This document shows positions 1 to 10,510 of a stretch of DNA of 64,000 nt, piece after piece. Where the stretch lies: contig OZ024931.1 of assembly GCA_964017235.1 (NCBI GenBank), forward strand, positions 96,676,221 to 96,740,220, written 5' to 3'. A model generated the notes under the pieces. It had not been told where the DNA came from. It saw only the letters and a list, made by a program, of their open reading frames with translations, and did no database searches. Origin of the DNA: Sabellastarte sp. h YS-2021. Taxonomy: Eukaryota; Annelida; Polychaeta; Sabellida; Sabellidae. A program made the translations under genes and the position numbers. Every line of letters begins with the position of its first letter. Position 1 is the first letter of the stretch.

Positions 1-223
1 CAGTCGTTGGACACCCTCCTTCCTTGGACAGAAACCATTTCAGCACACCTAGACTGGTGGCAAAATCTGACAAATGTGATGAAAGGCGCAGACCTTCATC
101 CCAAAGACCACAGTATCCAACTCTTTACAGACGCCTCAAATGAAGGTTGGGGTGCTCACTTAGAGCAAACCTCTGCAAAAGGTCTGTTGTCGGACAGGGA
201 AAAAAGGCTGCACATAAATGTTC
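1..223 (+). pseudogene. DIRS RT/RNase H, linker and RNase H start (fragment)
   Basis: The reading frame covers the linker between RT and RNase H (a 'DWWQN' segment) and then the first RNase H block, 'LFTDASNEGWGAHL', which holds the first catalytic Asp. The frame stops at the insertion that begins at 224 and resumes after 1273. The same stretch is present in the family I copy at 13550-13775. In DIRS elements RNase H degrades the RNA strand during reverse transcription. The window start truncates the gene. Confidence 0.75.
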
Positions 224-1272
224 AAGGGACACTAGCATTCTGAGTGTGAATGAATGCTAAAAATGATATACATTTAAATAAATTGATTAATGCCAACTGG
301 ATGTATTGCTCCAATATTCCACATCCACCATCTTTAACACATTTTTCTGTGTTCAGGTTTAGGTGTGTTGTATTTTAGAGAACACCATTCCAGAATTGAG
401 AATCTGAGATCATTTACAGAATGACCCTTGTCTGTGAAGTGTTTAGACACAGGGGTTGATCTGCTCTCCTTTGGTTTTTTCACTGAGAGAATGTGCTCAT
501 ACATTCTTGATCTGAATGCACGCACTATTTACAAAGAAGTTAATAAATTACTTTTGTTTTATTCATATAATAAGACTGACCTCTCAGTATAACACTGAAA
601 AATACAGTTCCAATACTCACCTGAGACTCATTGAGACTTACCTTGGTCACATGATTCTGTACCTGTTTATAACCCAATAAAAAACACATCAATTGAGAGT
701 TGGTCTGAACTTTAGAAAGTCTATTTTTAAGTCATATTATCCAGCAAAGAGTGTAAATAACACTATGGATATTGCACCTTTGACTCAAAAACAAAAAAAG
801 GACTCAGGTCACATTTTCATAAAATCCAAGTTCCAAAGGTGACACAAAGTGCAAAGACTATTCCATTATACACACATGATGTATATAATAATGGAATAAT
901 TTTTGACACTAATAAATCCCATTATGTTAATTAAACCAAAAAACATATAATTAATGGTTTATATATACTTACCACATATCCAGAACACTTATCTGAATAT
1001 ATTCTGAACAAATAGGTCATAGAGTGCAAATTGCACTTTATAAAAGAGCTTGCACCTACCCCTGCACCGGTGCAATGAGCCGGTGCAATTGCACCATTGA
1101 AAAAGTACTTCAGGGATAGGACTTGGTCAATTCTCCAGCCTCTGATAAGACAACTCACCTGATTGTCGAAATACAGTTGTGTGTGAATAAACATAACAGT
1201 AGAAGGCCCACAACACTTTGCTATAGTGAACTGTTAGAAGTGATTGGCACATATATATTTTTGTGTTTTGTA
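224..1272 (-). mobile_element. Insertion carrying a Penelope-like element fragment, 13-bp target duplication
   Basis: The insert is bounded by perfect 13-bp direct repeats 'cacataaatgttc' at 211-223 and 1273-1285. The sister DIRS copy has this 13-mer once, at 13762-13774, giving a natural empty site. On the minus strand a short frame resembles the GIY-YIG nuclease end of Penelope-like elements. The rest of the insert (about 530-1272) has no recognisable coding. It includes a CG-bearing palindromic stretch around 1060-1100 ('ttgcaccggtgcaa'-like halves) and AT-rich DNA. A long irregular-length duplication fits target-primed integration of a truncated retroelement. Confidence 0.65.
334..525 (-). 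pseudogene. GIY-YIG endonuclease C-terminal fragment, Penelope-like
   Basis: The conceptual peptide contains 'RMYEHILSV', then 'STPVSKHFTDKGHSVNDL' and 'FSILEW'. This spacing (Arg/Glu-His helix, then 'PV..HF...GHS..D....ILE') is what I know from the GIY-YIG nuclease at the C terminus of Penelope-like retroelements. The GIY and YIG strands themselves and the whole RT domain are missing: there is an in-frame stop just upstream of codon 1. This is a 5'-truncated remnant. Another GIY-YIG source cannot be excluded. Confidence 0.55.
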
Positions 1273-2121
1273 CACATAAATGTTCTAGAGCTGAAGGCGG
1301 TTTCTCTGGCCCTTCAAAGGTTCAAGGACCAGTGTCAAAACCAAACAGTGTTAGTTACCACTGACAACTCAACAGTGGTAGCCTACATAACAAACAAGGT
1401 GGAACCGACTCGTCAGAGATGTGCACTCTCCTGTGGAAGATCATGACCTGGTGCCATCGTTATCAGATAACACTAAAAGCCAGACGCATTCCAGGGTGTC
1501 TGAATGTGATGGCCGACCTGCTGTCCAGGTCGAACCAAATTTAGTCAACAGAATGGTCACTGCATCCGCAGGTGTTCAAACAGACCTGTCTCAAGTGGTT
1601 CACTCCTCATGTAGATCTATTTGCCACTCGCCTGAACCACAAATTTCCACTGTACGTGTCTCCAGTCCCAGACCAAAATGCTTGGGACATAGATGCTCTG
1701 AACATAAGCTGGTCGGGTCTCACTGCTTATGCTTACCCTTCCACGGCTCTCCTTCATAGTGATCCAAAAAGTCAGGCAATCCAATTGCCTGATCATCGTT
1801 ATAGCCCTAGGCTTGTCAGGGATGCCCTGGTTTTGGGACCTAGTGCAGTTCTCAGCAGAGATCCCACTTCAACTTCCAGTGTCAACAACTGTTCTGAAAC
1901 AGTCCCACAATTATGTGTTCCACAGCAATCCACAGCATCTCAACCTCCACGCCTGGTGTCTAGGAGTGGACAGCTCCAAAAACAAGGCTTCTCTGTGGAA
2001 GTGGCAGAGAGAATTGCTGCCCCTCAGAGATCGTCAACAAAGACCATCTATGAGTCAAAGTGGACCTTATTTGAGAGATGGTGCAGAGAAAATTTGGTGG
2101 ATTTCTCCACTACCTCTATAA
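1273..2121 (+). pseudogene. DIRS RNase H remainder and C-terminal RT-ORF region, broken
   Basis: After the insertion the RNase H frame resumes with 'LELKAVSLALQRF' (catalytic Glu) and 'TTDNSTVVAYI' (catalytic Asp). A frameshift follows near 1395-1405, and the next frame reads 'LKARRIPGCLNVMADLLSR' (last catalytic Asp). An in-frame stop lies near 1543. Downstream comes the DIRS-typical segment 'VDLFATRLNHKFPLYVSPVPD', and the frame then shifts again, ending near 2121 with 'KNKASLWKWQREL'. All four RNase H acidic blocks are recognisable, but no single frame carries them. Confidence 0.8.
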
Positions 2122-3010
2122 AGCAAGTCTCAGACTTCTTTTTGTACCTGTACCAAGATCTAAACAGGCGCCCTTCGACCAGTGATGGTTATAGGATAGC
2201 CATTGTTGACACTCTGGGCCCAACGTGGGCTCCATATCTCTCAGAGTTCAGACCTTAATAGGTTGCTCTCCAGTTTTCACAGGGATCGTCCCACAAGTTC
2301 CAGGAATCTTCCTAAGTGGAACCTTTCTGTTGTTCTCAGCTCATAAAAGCACCCTTTGAACCTATGAAAGACACGGACCTCAAACATCTTACTCTCAAAA
2401 CTGCGTTCTTGCTAGCTTTGGCCTCCGGCAAGCGCCGCAGTGAAATCCATGCCTGGGTTGCAAGCAAAGTACCTAATCTAGGCCAATGGGAAAGGTTGCC
2501 TTGTTCCCCTCTTCAGATTTCATAGCCAAAAACCAACTAGCAGGAGAAGGTTCTCAAAGTGTGTCTCCGGTGATTATTCCTGCTCTAACTACCATTGTAG
2601 ATAGACAATTCAAGGAAGACACGACCTTGTGTCTGGTACGGGCCCTGAGGTACTATATGGATTGAACCAAAGACCTAAGATTGTCTCGATCCCTTCTTTT
2701 AATCTCCTTTAAGAAAGGACATACCTCAGACATCAGACCCGCTACACTCTCTTCCTGGCTGAAACAAACTATCCTACTTATAAACAAGCAGACTAACAAG
2801 CCTTGGACCTGGTCCAAGTCAAAGCACCTGACATTAGGGCCTTCGCGCCCTCTAAGGCCTTTTACGGTGGGGTATCGGTGGACCAAATCATGCAAGCATG
2901 TCACTGGAAAGCTCACAACACATTTACAAATTTTTACCTAAAAGACCTTACTTGGTCAGACAACGACAACAATATGTATCTGGGACCAGTAGTAGCAGCA
3001 CAACAAGTCC
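1960..3010 (+). pseudogene. DIRS tyrosine recombinase, frameshifted
   Basis: The N-terminal core-binding part reads 'TIYESKWTLFERWC', followed by 'FLLALASGKRRSEIHAW' (box I Arg) near 2410-2455. Later pieces in other frames give 'CPVRALRYY'-like sequence near 2635, 'SFKKGHTSDI' and 'CHWKAHNTFTNFYLKD' (Trp/His and catalytic Tyr) near 2890-2945. The HxxR motif is changed to 'APDIR' (His to Pro). Several frameshifts separate the blocks. The gene overlaps the end of the RT ORF in another frame, as in the better copy at 33400-34544. It is non-functional. Confidence 0.8.
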
Positions 3011-3552
3011 TAGACCCTTCCCCTCAGCATGTTCATCTTCGGGAAGAAAAGAGGGGGGGGGGGGGGGGGGGCACACCTGCTGCAGCCAAGTCTTCAGGAG
3101 TCTATCCCAGGGTCTAGGTATTGGTTACCTCTCCAGTTGTTTACGGTAAGGTCTCTTATATTCTTAACTGTATAATGTATTTAATGTTTATCAGTGTACC
3201 GTGTATTTAATGTTTATCAGTGTACCATAATCTCATATTTAGGGTGGCAAAATTGATGAGATTCAAGCCTAGGGTTGTATTATTATAGCAGTGATGCCCT
3301 TAGGGGCTACTATCTTTAGTGAGCATGGTTGCACTCTCTTTTCTCAAAACATCCAGACAGTAAATTAATTCATTAAATTTCTGTTTTTGGCTACTTAGAG
3401 GCCCGACTTTAGAACTGGGGCTCTGTAACTGGGACTTAGACTCGTAATTTGGCAATATTTTGATATATTTTTTAGTTCTAAATTCAAGAAAAATGAACAA
3501 CATTCTTCCAGTCTCAGCTGTAATCCCGCCACCAGGCGGTTGAATTCAGCAT
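3011..3552. other. DIRS family I 3' untranslated region
   Basis: This non-coding stretch aligns by eye with 15000-15504 of the sister copy, sharing the segments around 'gagcatg', 'tctcagctgtaatccc' and 'tcagcattcagtccc'. It contains a poly-G run and a short direct repeat ('gtatttaatgtttatcagtg' at about 3175-3225). No gene is seen. Confidence 0.6.
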
Positions 3553-3650
3553 TCAGTCCCACATGGTAAGCTATTGTAGTGCAATAAAATTGAAAATTTT
3601 AATTACTTAAATGTAGCTTTTATAAGCTACAAGCTTACCATGTGGGACTG
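3553..3650. repeat. DIRS internal complementary region (ICR), family I copy 1
   Basis: The segment starts 'cagtcccacatggtaagc' and ends with the inverse, 'gcttaccatgtgggactg'. Its left half is complementary to the element's left end (compare 10336-10370 in copy 2). Its right half is complementary to the right terminus at about 3840-3902. The point where the halves join, 'gcaataaaat', corresponds to the joined ends of a circle. In DIRS1-type elements this region is the proposed template for completing the ends. Confidence 0.75.
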
Positions 3651-3902
3651 AGGAAAGTCCCACCCTACCTCCCCGCTGTATTTCAGCTGAGGGGGTATGG
3701 GCTAAATTTACTACGAGAGAAGAAGGACGAATTACCAAACGAGACTGCTATGGTACATACTAAACCACGGACTTGGCCAAATCCAAATGTCCATTTTTCG
3801 TGGTCGTTGGCTAGAGTCCTGCGGCCTCCCGAGTTAGCATTCAGTCCCACATGGTAAGCTTGTAGCTTATAAAAGCTACATTTAAGTCATTAAAATTTTC
3901 AA
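3651..3902. repeat. DIRS family I right inverted terminal repeat, copy 1
   Basis: The outer part 'cagtcccacatggtaagc' to 'taaaattttcaa' is the right end. The inner part is homologous to the right repeat of copy 2 (15602-15854) but more diverged. The left partner would lie outside the window. Confidence 0.65.
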
Positions 3903-4159
3903 GTTATCAAGCAAAAACCCTGTATCTATTGTTTCCAGGAAATTCTATTCAATTCTATTCATCAGGTCACATAACTTCATTACTACAGGCCAAAAATAAA
4001 TAAAATTAATGCTATCTAGCCATTAAAATAACACGCGAGTGCACCAAAATCTCTTAAAACCACAGACACAACAAGGAGCTAAATTTTGTCTCTTTCGAGA
4101 AGGGGTCTGATAAAAATATCAACTCCCTCAATCATATCCCATTAGATTAAAGAAACCAT
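3903..4159. other. No recognisable feature
   Basis: AT-rich DNA between two DIRS-derived segments. It has a small duplication of 'aattctattc' near 3940-3960 and no coding signal. Confidence 0.4.
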
Positions 4160-4800
4160 AATTTCTTGTTACCAGCACTCTGACCAGGAGTCTTTGTCCT
4201 GATATCAGGTTAAAGCACATGATATAAGGGCTTTGCTGCCTTTAAGGCTTTCCAAGGAGGAATTTCCCAAGAGTGATTTCTGTCAGCCTGCCACTGGAAT
4301 TCACACAATACCTTTTCACGGTTTTGTCTGAAAGATGTGGCCTGGACATATTCAGATCTTTGCAATTTGGGCCCTGGTAGCTGCTCCTTACTCCTTGTAT
4401 TATAGTTGCTTTTGCACTGTTTATATTTATTTTTGCTTCATCCTTTTGGGCCTCGCTGCTCCCAGCATGGGAGGAGCCCCACTGGGTCACATTGTTTCTC
4501 CCATTGGTATCTTTGGGAATTTTGGGACTAATCTCTCCTGTTCCTTCTTCCCTATCAGAAAAGGAAAAAAGAGCGGGGTGCCCTGATCCAGTAGCTGGTT
4601 CACCAGCTTATACCTCAAGAATTTCATCAGGGGTGTGTTTGGGACAGATTTATTCATGTTCAAGTCCCCAGTAAGCTGACCTCCTTCATTTGAGTAGTCA
4701 GTCCACAATAATCTGTTTGGTAAGGTTATTCACAATAAAACAGAAAATTTAAATGGTGTATTAAATTTTAAAAGTTAATACCTAACAGACAAGGGATTCC
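4160..4800 (+). pseudogene. Old DIRS tyrosine recombinase 3' remnant and tail
   Basis: Translation near 4210-4390 gives degraded versions of the recombinase C terminus. 'VKAHDIRALLPL' matches the HxxR block, and a Cys/His/Trp block and 'WALVAAP' can be aligned with 'KAHDVRAF', 'CHWKSHNTF' and 'LGPVVAAQQ' of the intact copy. Multiple frameshifts are present. Downstream, about 4720-4800 carries an 'acaataaaac' plus AT-rich inverted segment resembling a degraded internal complementary region. It is distinct from families I and II and is the oldest DIRS trace here. Confidence 0.55.
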
Positions 4801-5469
4801 CTCCGTACCTTCCCCACAAATTCAACTTACTAGGATCCTAATTGGGTGGTATTCTAACAAAAATATAACATTACATGTTGGACACCTTGTGAGTGAAAGA
4901 AGCATTAGCCACCCGGCGACAGTGTTCATGGCTTATCAAATGTTTAGTGGTCCAATGGGCCAGTAACTTGAAAAACTTAATGGCCCGAAAGAAAAGTTCC
5001 TGGTCCAATACTTATTTGTTAAAATCTAATGTAATTTCCAATTTCTGATAGATTTTGGCACAGATCATTTGGCAAGCTGCATGAAGCTGTAAATGTTCAG
5101 ATTTTACATAAAATGCAACAAAAGGAAAGTAAAATGTAATATGACTAAACTTAAATATTACTGTGTGGTCACAAAAAAAATATTAAATTTTGCACTGAAA
5201 TTTTATGATGCATGCAAACTTGAATATACCCCCCTTTTCGGCGGTAAAAAGTAGATGTTATTGCTGTTCTGTGACAAAAATAATTTTATGCTTTGTCTTT
5301 ATAAGTCATGCATTAAAGTTCTGAAAAAGGAAATAATGCCTAAGAGATTTCCCCAAAGAGAGCAAATTTAATGTATTTGAAAAATAATTAGCTGGGCGTG
5401 CGTTACCAGTAGATTAGCAGTGCAGAATCGAGTCTTTTAAAACACAGTATTTTATTGCTAGCCGGTCCA
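4801..5469. other. No recognisable gene
   Basis: AT-rich DNA with 'ggtccaat' motifs repeated near 4950-5010 and 5465. No coding region, terminal repeats or RNA gene could be supported. Confidence 0.35.
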
Positions 5470-6012
5470 TGGTCCAATAAATTGAGGATTATTGACTGGG
5501 CTCTGACGTCACCAAGTATTTGTTTACAAATATTACACTCTCACTTGAAATTTTCAACTTATAATATCTTGCTTATTACTGAACGGATTTTAACCAAACA
5601 AAAACGAGAAAAAACAGTGTAATAATATCTTTCCAATGGTATAAGAATGTTTTAGAATCTTAACTTTTCATTTTGAAAGCCTAGCACTTGTTTACGGAAA
5701 AAGATAAACATCCAAGAACCACTTCAAAATAAAACGTCATGATGACATGTTTTTTAAGCCTCTATTTATGTGATGTCACAACATTATATGTTTCTCTTTG
5801 ACTTGCAAAACGTCCAGTTATATAAAGTTCAGCTAATAATAATAGTCATAATGCAATGTATTATGAGAAACTGACAATTGTTTATGAAAAAAAACATCCA
5901 AGAGCTATTCAAAAAACGTCACGATTATGTGTTATCGGCCTGTGCTTATATGATGTCACAACATTATATCTGTGTCTTTGACCAGTGCCCCATCCAATTA
6001 TATAAAATTCAG
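5470..6012. repeat. Degenerate dispersed repeat, about 180-bp units
   Basis: Two successive units share 'gatgtcacaacattatat' and 'cagctaataataatag', at about 5770-5840 and 5950-6025, giving a period near 181 bp. The first part ('caccaagtatttgtttaca', 'cacttgaaattttcaact') recurs at 15865-16100. In both places the repeat leads into a foldback element, so the two may be parts of one composite element. Confidence 0.55.
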
Positions 6013-6385
6013 CTAATAATAATAGTAATAATGCAATTTTAATGCGCAATATGCTGTAGAAATGGACCTTCATCAACGATTATTGGCCTTTCACATTCAA
6101 TGGTGCCCTCGGCAAGCCTCGGGGTCCTCAGTGGCCTAGTGGTTAGCAAGTTTGGCATCTAATCATAGGCTGTCACCTCTGTGGGTTCAAGTCCCACAAG
6201 TGGCAATTCTGAGGACCTGTCCCAATATGACCCTGGCTGTTGAACGGGACGTAAAACCCCAACTTTGACCTTTGTCGGCAAGCCTCGGGCACTAATGAAT
6301 GTGTCAGGCCAATAATCATTGATGGCGGTCCATTTCTACAGCACATTGTCCTATAAAATTACATTATTGTACTATTATTAGTCGA
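6013..6385. mobile_element. Foldback (hairpin) MITE-like element interrupted by a SINE
   Basis: The left arm (about 6015-6109) and right arm (about 6290-6383) are inverted copies. 'gtagaaatggacc' pairs with 'ggtccatttctac', and 'ccaataatc' with 'gattattgg'. The outer ends are 'aatagtaataatg' and 'attattgtactatt'. The centre 'cggcaagcctcggg' is duplicated around a 152-bp SINE. A second, uninterrupted relative is at 16615-16790. Confidence 0.7.
6124..6275 (+). mobile_element. tRNA-derived SINE with 14-bp target duplication
   Basis: The element is flanked by perfect 14-bp repeats 'cggcaagcctcggg' (6110-6123 and 6276-6289). It begins with a tRNA-like head having a pol III A box ('TGGCCTAGTGGTTAGC') and B box ('GGTTCAAGTCC'). 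A body follows with 'gttgaacgggacgtaaaacc' and a tail 'tttgacctttg'. The head folds only approximately as a tRNA and the body has no coding. This is a SINE, not a tRNA gene. It was mobilised by a LINE partner that I cannot identify. Confidence 0.75.
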
Positions 6386-6784
6386 ATCTTGGATTCGAGT
6401 TATGTACTGGGTTCTGATTGTTATTTAAAAAACTCCATTTTATCCTCTAAAAGCTAAAGATATATGCAATATCTATATACCTATATTAAATATAAGAGGT
6501 ACTTTATATACTCTATAGGTATATCATCATATTAACCATTGTGAGGCATATCATCATATTAACCATTGTAAGGCATATCATCATATTAACCATTGTGAAC
6601 ATCATTTGGTGACTTATTGTTCACTTCAGTTTATTTTCCTACTTTATATACTCTGTCATTTTGTTTTTTGTTTAATATTTTCTTTAATGTGCAGTTTATG
6701 AAATGAATATACTGTCTAGCCTTTGTCTAGCTTCTTACAAAGTACCAGGATTAGAAAATCTTTTGTCTTTTTCTTTGTCTTCTG
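6386..6784. repeat. AT-rich region with three short tandem copies
   Basis: A unit of about 28 bp containing 'catatcatcatattaacc' is repeated three times at about 6519-6600. The rest is AT-rich without coding signal. Confidence 0.5.
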
Positions 6785-7500
6785 GGGCCGGTTTCATGAA
6801 CAGACTTAAGCCTTGAGTCAGACTCAAAAGTTGAGACTTTGTCTCAAATTTTGGAAATATTTTGCTGAATCTGTGAACTCAGACTCAATGCATTTCACAA
6901 ACAAGCTCAACTTGAGACCTGGCTCAGTCACAGGCTCAAATTTGAGCCCATGAAGGAGGTGTCTCAAATTTGAGTCCAAGCTTTGATGCCAAAAAACACA
7001 TACATAAGGCGATACAATTTGTTCCAAAATGAAATTGATAAATCTTGAAATCTTCTATCTTCATTTTATTTTGTAATTACAGCCACATATTCAATATTTA
7101 CTAATAACAAAAGTCAATAGAATTGACATGCTTTATAGGCTATTATCAAGTGACAGGCCTCAAGGGTGGATTCAAAGCCAGACTCAACCTCAGTTGAGTC
7201 TCAATCCTATGGATCACTTAAAATAATATATTATCATATAATTTCTTTGTATTATGAGTATTAAAGATATTGAAAATGATAATAATCATGAAATATAACT
7301 TTTTAAACTAAAAATAAGCCCACTAAATATATGAAATGAGATTAAAAAGTTGAGACCATAACTTGAGACTGGTCTCAGCTGATCCACCCTTTGTGAAATC
7401 CATTTGAGCCAAAAACTCAGCCGAGACAAAAGTCTCAGATTTGAGACCCTGACTCAGCCTTGAGTCTGGCTCAGTTTGAGACTTTTCATGAAACCGGCCC
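6785..7500. mobile_element. TIR element (MITE), 'GGGCCGGTTTCATGAA' termini, CTG target duplication
   Basis: The left end 'GGGCCGGTTTCATGAA' is the inverse of the right end. It is flanked on both sides by CTG (6782-6784 and 7501-7503). The 716-bp interior is filled with 'gactcaa', 'tctcaaattt' and 'ttgagac' motifs and has no convincing gene. A second copy at 52755-55674 has the same termini with CAG on both sides. The target preference therefore looks like CWG. The 3-bp duplication fits PIF/Harbinger-type or related DDE transposons, but the family is not proven. Confidence 0.8.
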
Positions 7501-10335
7501 CTGGTGCTCAGTGGAGTAATTTTCCCCAATATAAATGTCTGGTTCTTGACTTCAGGCATGTCTTCCAGACATACTAATAGGTTCAATAAACAGTATTTAT
7601 GCTCTTGTTGGTGGTTATTCAAAACACTGGTGGAAACACCATTTACATATTTTGAAGTGGCAATTTTAATTATGTGGGTGCAAGTTTTTGCATAAATAAT
7701 AGTTCAGAAAAGTGGCCTTTGTCATGAATACAAAGTCAGAAAATTAATTGAAACTGGTTTACATGTGAATGGTATCAATGTGTATGTGTGACACATGTAC
7801 TCTTAATTGGTATTTCATCAGTTTTACAAGTCACATATAGTACATAACATGAACTTTTTCATACCCGTTGTGTGTTTAAAATTTGCATTTTAGGGAATGT
7901 GTTTTGTCCTTGACAGCCTGTATCTGTCTCCTGGTAAAAATATTCCAAAGGGAAAACCAAAGTCTGTACTTAATGTTGTGTGCAATATTCAGGGTCATAT
8001 TTGGACAGATCTACTGTTATGTGCAGTTGTGTAGCCACATCAGAGATATACATAAACCATGTAAGCCTCTTTAAAAATAATGGAGAATACCAATATTGAA
8101 GATCTCTGGTGTTTGCACTTGAATGTCCTGGGGTGTTTTATGTATAAAGTTATACATATATACAGAATTAGTTTAAATTGTTTCTAGTTGTTATAGATCA
8201 GTGGACCACCTTGTCCTTTAAACTTGTAATTGATGAAATACCATAATTCATTCAATTGACACCCAGGGAAATTCACTTAATTACGGGGAGGCCCCAGATA
8301 ACATTCTACCATCTGCAAAACACTAGAGAATAGTCATAAAACATTAACATGATGTTTTTACTTTGGGTGAATACTGATGTAACAGTAACTTCAGTAAGCA
8401 ACATATTTTGTATGATTAGATTTTTTTTAATATCGTGTAAAGTTTCAATCATATATGTCAACCATCGTAATATTAAGTAGAACCTTTACAATGTCATTTG
8501 TCGGAGTTGAACCAGTAGAACCAAAATAGTGACCCTAGTATTGGCCCTAGCTCTAGTACAAATGTAACTTTTACAACAGACCAGGCAATAAATCAATATT
8601 TTTTATGTCACAACAGGTAATTTTTTGCAGTGGCAAGTGAATGTGAGGATATAAATTGTCTTCTGTTTTGTGCAAAGTTAAGGCATTTTCCAAGTTACGG
8701 TTTGAAGCATTAGACAGCCCCAAAAATCTGTCTTTCATCAGCCATGTTAAGACAACTTAAGTACAATTTAAGTACTAATTTAAATGGTGTTGGTCTAAAA
8801 TTCACTTGCACCATTGTATAGTTAATCTTTGAGTGTGGAAAGGGAAGTAGAACATATGCCCATGAATGCCAAGGCAAGCAAGTACCAACATTATGACAAT
8901 ATATGATGAAATGGGCAAAACTAACATTTGACTTGTGATGTAATCTTGGAACAAGGCCTTCACATTATTGGCTTACTGATCATACAATATTTATAAATTC
9001 TGTTTTATTGAATAATTTAAAGTCAATTATATTATTCATGAAAGTTAACCATATAGAAAGAAAAGACAAATTTACCTTTAACTCTTGTATCAGTAATCTA
9101 CTTATATTTTTGATACTGCGAATTATGATTTATAGCTGAGCCACCGTGTCTCCTATAATCTTATTTTACAAATTTGAAGCTTACTTCACAACCTTCAGCT
9201 TTTCACCTGCAATGTCTCATCCTTAATAGTTGTTATCTCTGATTTTTCTTGTTTGATGTTCCTCGGAATCTGTTTAATGTGTCTTGGAATCTGGGGTCCA
9301 GTCCATCCATACTTCAACCCAGTAACTGTCTTTAGATAGAGATTAAATGCTATAGAAATACTATTAGAGTTAGAATTACCTGGTGTTGATTACTCTGCAA
9401 ATAGAAACAATAGAAACTGAGCCAACTATATGTCTTGAAAGTGTAATGTATACATAGAAATCTTAACTAACTGTATGTAACATGTGTCAACGAAATCCCA
9501 TGCATTCGGCATCAATTTCTACCATAAATGAGGCAGAGCTAAAACACATGATTCAAATATTTTTGGCTCATAGTGAATTAAAAGTTAGCATGGAGCAGTG
9601 TTGTCTGGTGTATTAATTACAAACACTCTCATTATAAATTTGGTATTAAAGTAAAGGGGCATTAATTAGAAAATATATGGTATATGTAATGATCAGTATT
9701 TATCTTCATTTATAGGTCACTGTTTAAAATGTACAATGAAAAAGCCATGCATATGGGGGTTATATGTCTTTATTATGAGATACAGTTAATTTTGGATCAC
9801 AAAAAAGTATTCATCTGGTGGCTCTACACATGAAAGCATGTGGACAGTAACAGTTTCATAGATGGCAGACACCACGTGATTAATTTAATAAAGTTATTTG
9901 GGTTCTGCAAATCTATTTAGTATTTCTCCCTCAGAAAAGGTTATTGCCTTCTCTGTTAGGATTTTCATTTGTAAATCTATCATAAAAACACATTTTAACA
10001 GTCTTGGTAAATGATATTATTCTATTCAAAAACACTATTAAACATTTGGAAAGTTATTGGGTACTAATGAGCTCTCTCCTTGTTACCCTTGCGGTATATG
10101 TATATTGTTATCTAAACATAATAAATTGATATCTATTATTCTGGGTTTAACTCAACTTTAATCTAAAGATTTCGAATTTCTGGTTGTCTGAAAGACTGCC
10201 ACTGTTCCCTTGTTATTAGATAGGCAGGCATTCCCTAGCTCATTAATGTTTTTTAAAGGTCCATAAAACACCATATTTGCACAGGTTCTTTCATTATCTG
10301 CCCGCTATTTTGGGAATAATAATATTAATGCATGG
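7501..10335. other. No recognisable gene or repeat
   Basis: About 2.8 kb of AT-rich, apparently low-copy DNA. I checked for exons by splice sites and protein similarity, and for tRNA-like boxes and terminal repeats, without a supportable result. It may be intron of the gene whose exon lies at 17300, but nothing here proves that. Confidence 0.35.
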
Positions 10336-10510
10336 TTTTATTGCGCTACAATAGCTTAACATGTGGGACTGATTGCTGTTCTCGGATGGCCGCAAGGCAT
10401 CATGGCCAACGTCTAAGAAAAATAGACATTTATAGTTGGCCGTAGCCTCAGGTTGTCGTCTCACGGTACACTCTGACATTTGTCTCCTTTTCTCGTTGGC
10501 CATGTGATCT
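10336..10510. repeat. DIRS family I left inverted terminal repeat, copy 2
   Basis: Blocks such as 'ctcaggttgtcgtct' and 'gccaacgtctaagaaaaa' reappear inverted at 15695-15765. The outermost 'ttttattgcgctacaatag' is matched by the complementary region at 15525-15542, not by the right terminus, as expected for DIRS. Confidence 0.8.

Larger units (their letters stand above)
1..3902 (+). mobile_element. DIRS-like retrotransposon, family I, copy 1 (left end outside window)
   Basis: The interior encodes broken RNase H and tyrosine recombinase similar at the protein level to the better copy at 21970-35279. The right side ends with a complementary region (3553-3650) and a terminal repeat whose last bases are near 3902. 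Copy 2 of the same family lies at 10336-15854 and is closely similar base by base, which allowed the boundaries to be read. The element is interrupted by a 1049-bp insert at 224-1272 and carries several frameshifts and stops, so it is inactive. A run of about 20 G lies near 3050-3070 in the 3' region. The left end, gag and most of RT are outside the window. Confidence 0.85.

Noticed and set aside
6124-6220. A functional tRNA gene
   Set aside because: A and B boxes exist but the stems do not pair properly, and the unit is flanked by a 14-bp target duplication as part of a SINE.
6824-7622. Minus-strand frames in the TIR element, similar in both copies
   Set aside because: The similarity reflects nucleotide homology of the two MITE copies; the frames differ in length and have no domain.
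7883-8074. Possible exon with 'ttttag' acceptor and 'gtaaaa' donor
   Set aside because: The short peptide has no recognisable similarity, and such splice-like pairs are frequent by chance in AT-rich DNA.
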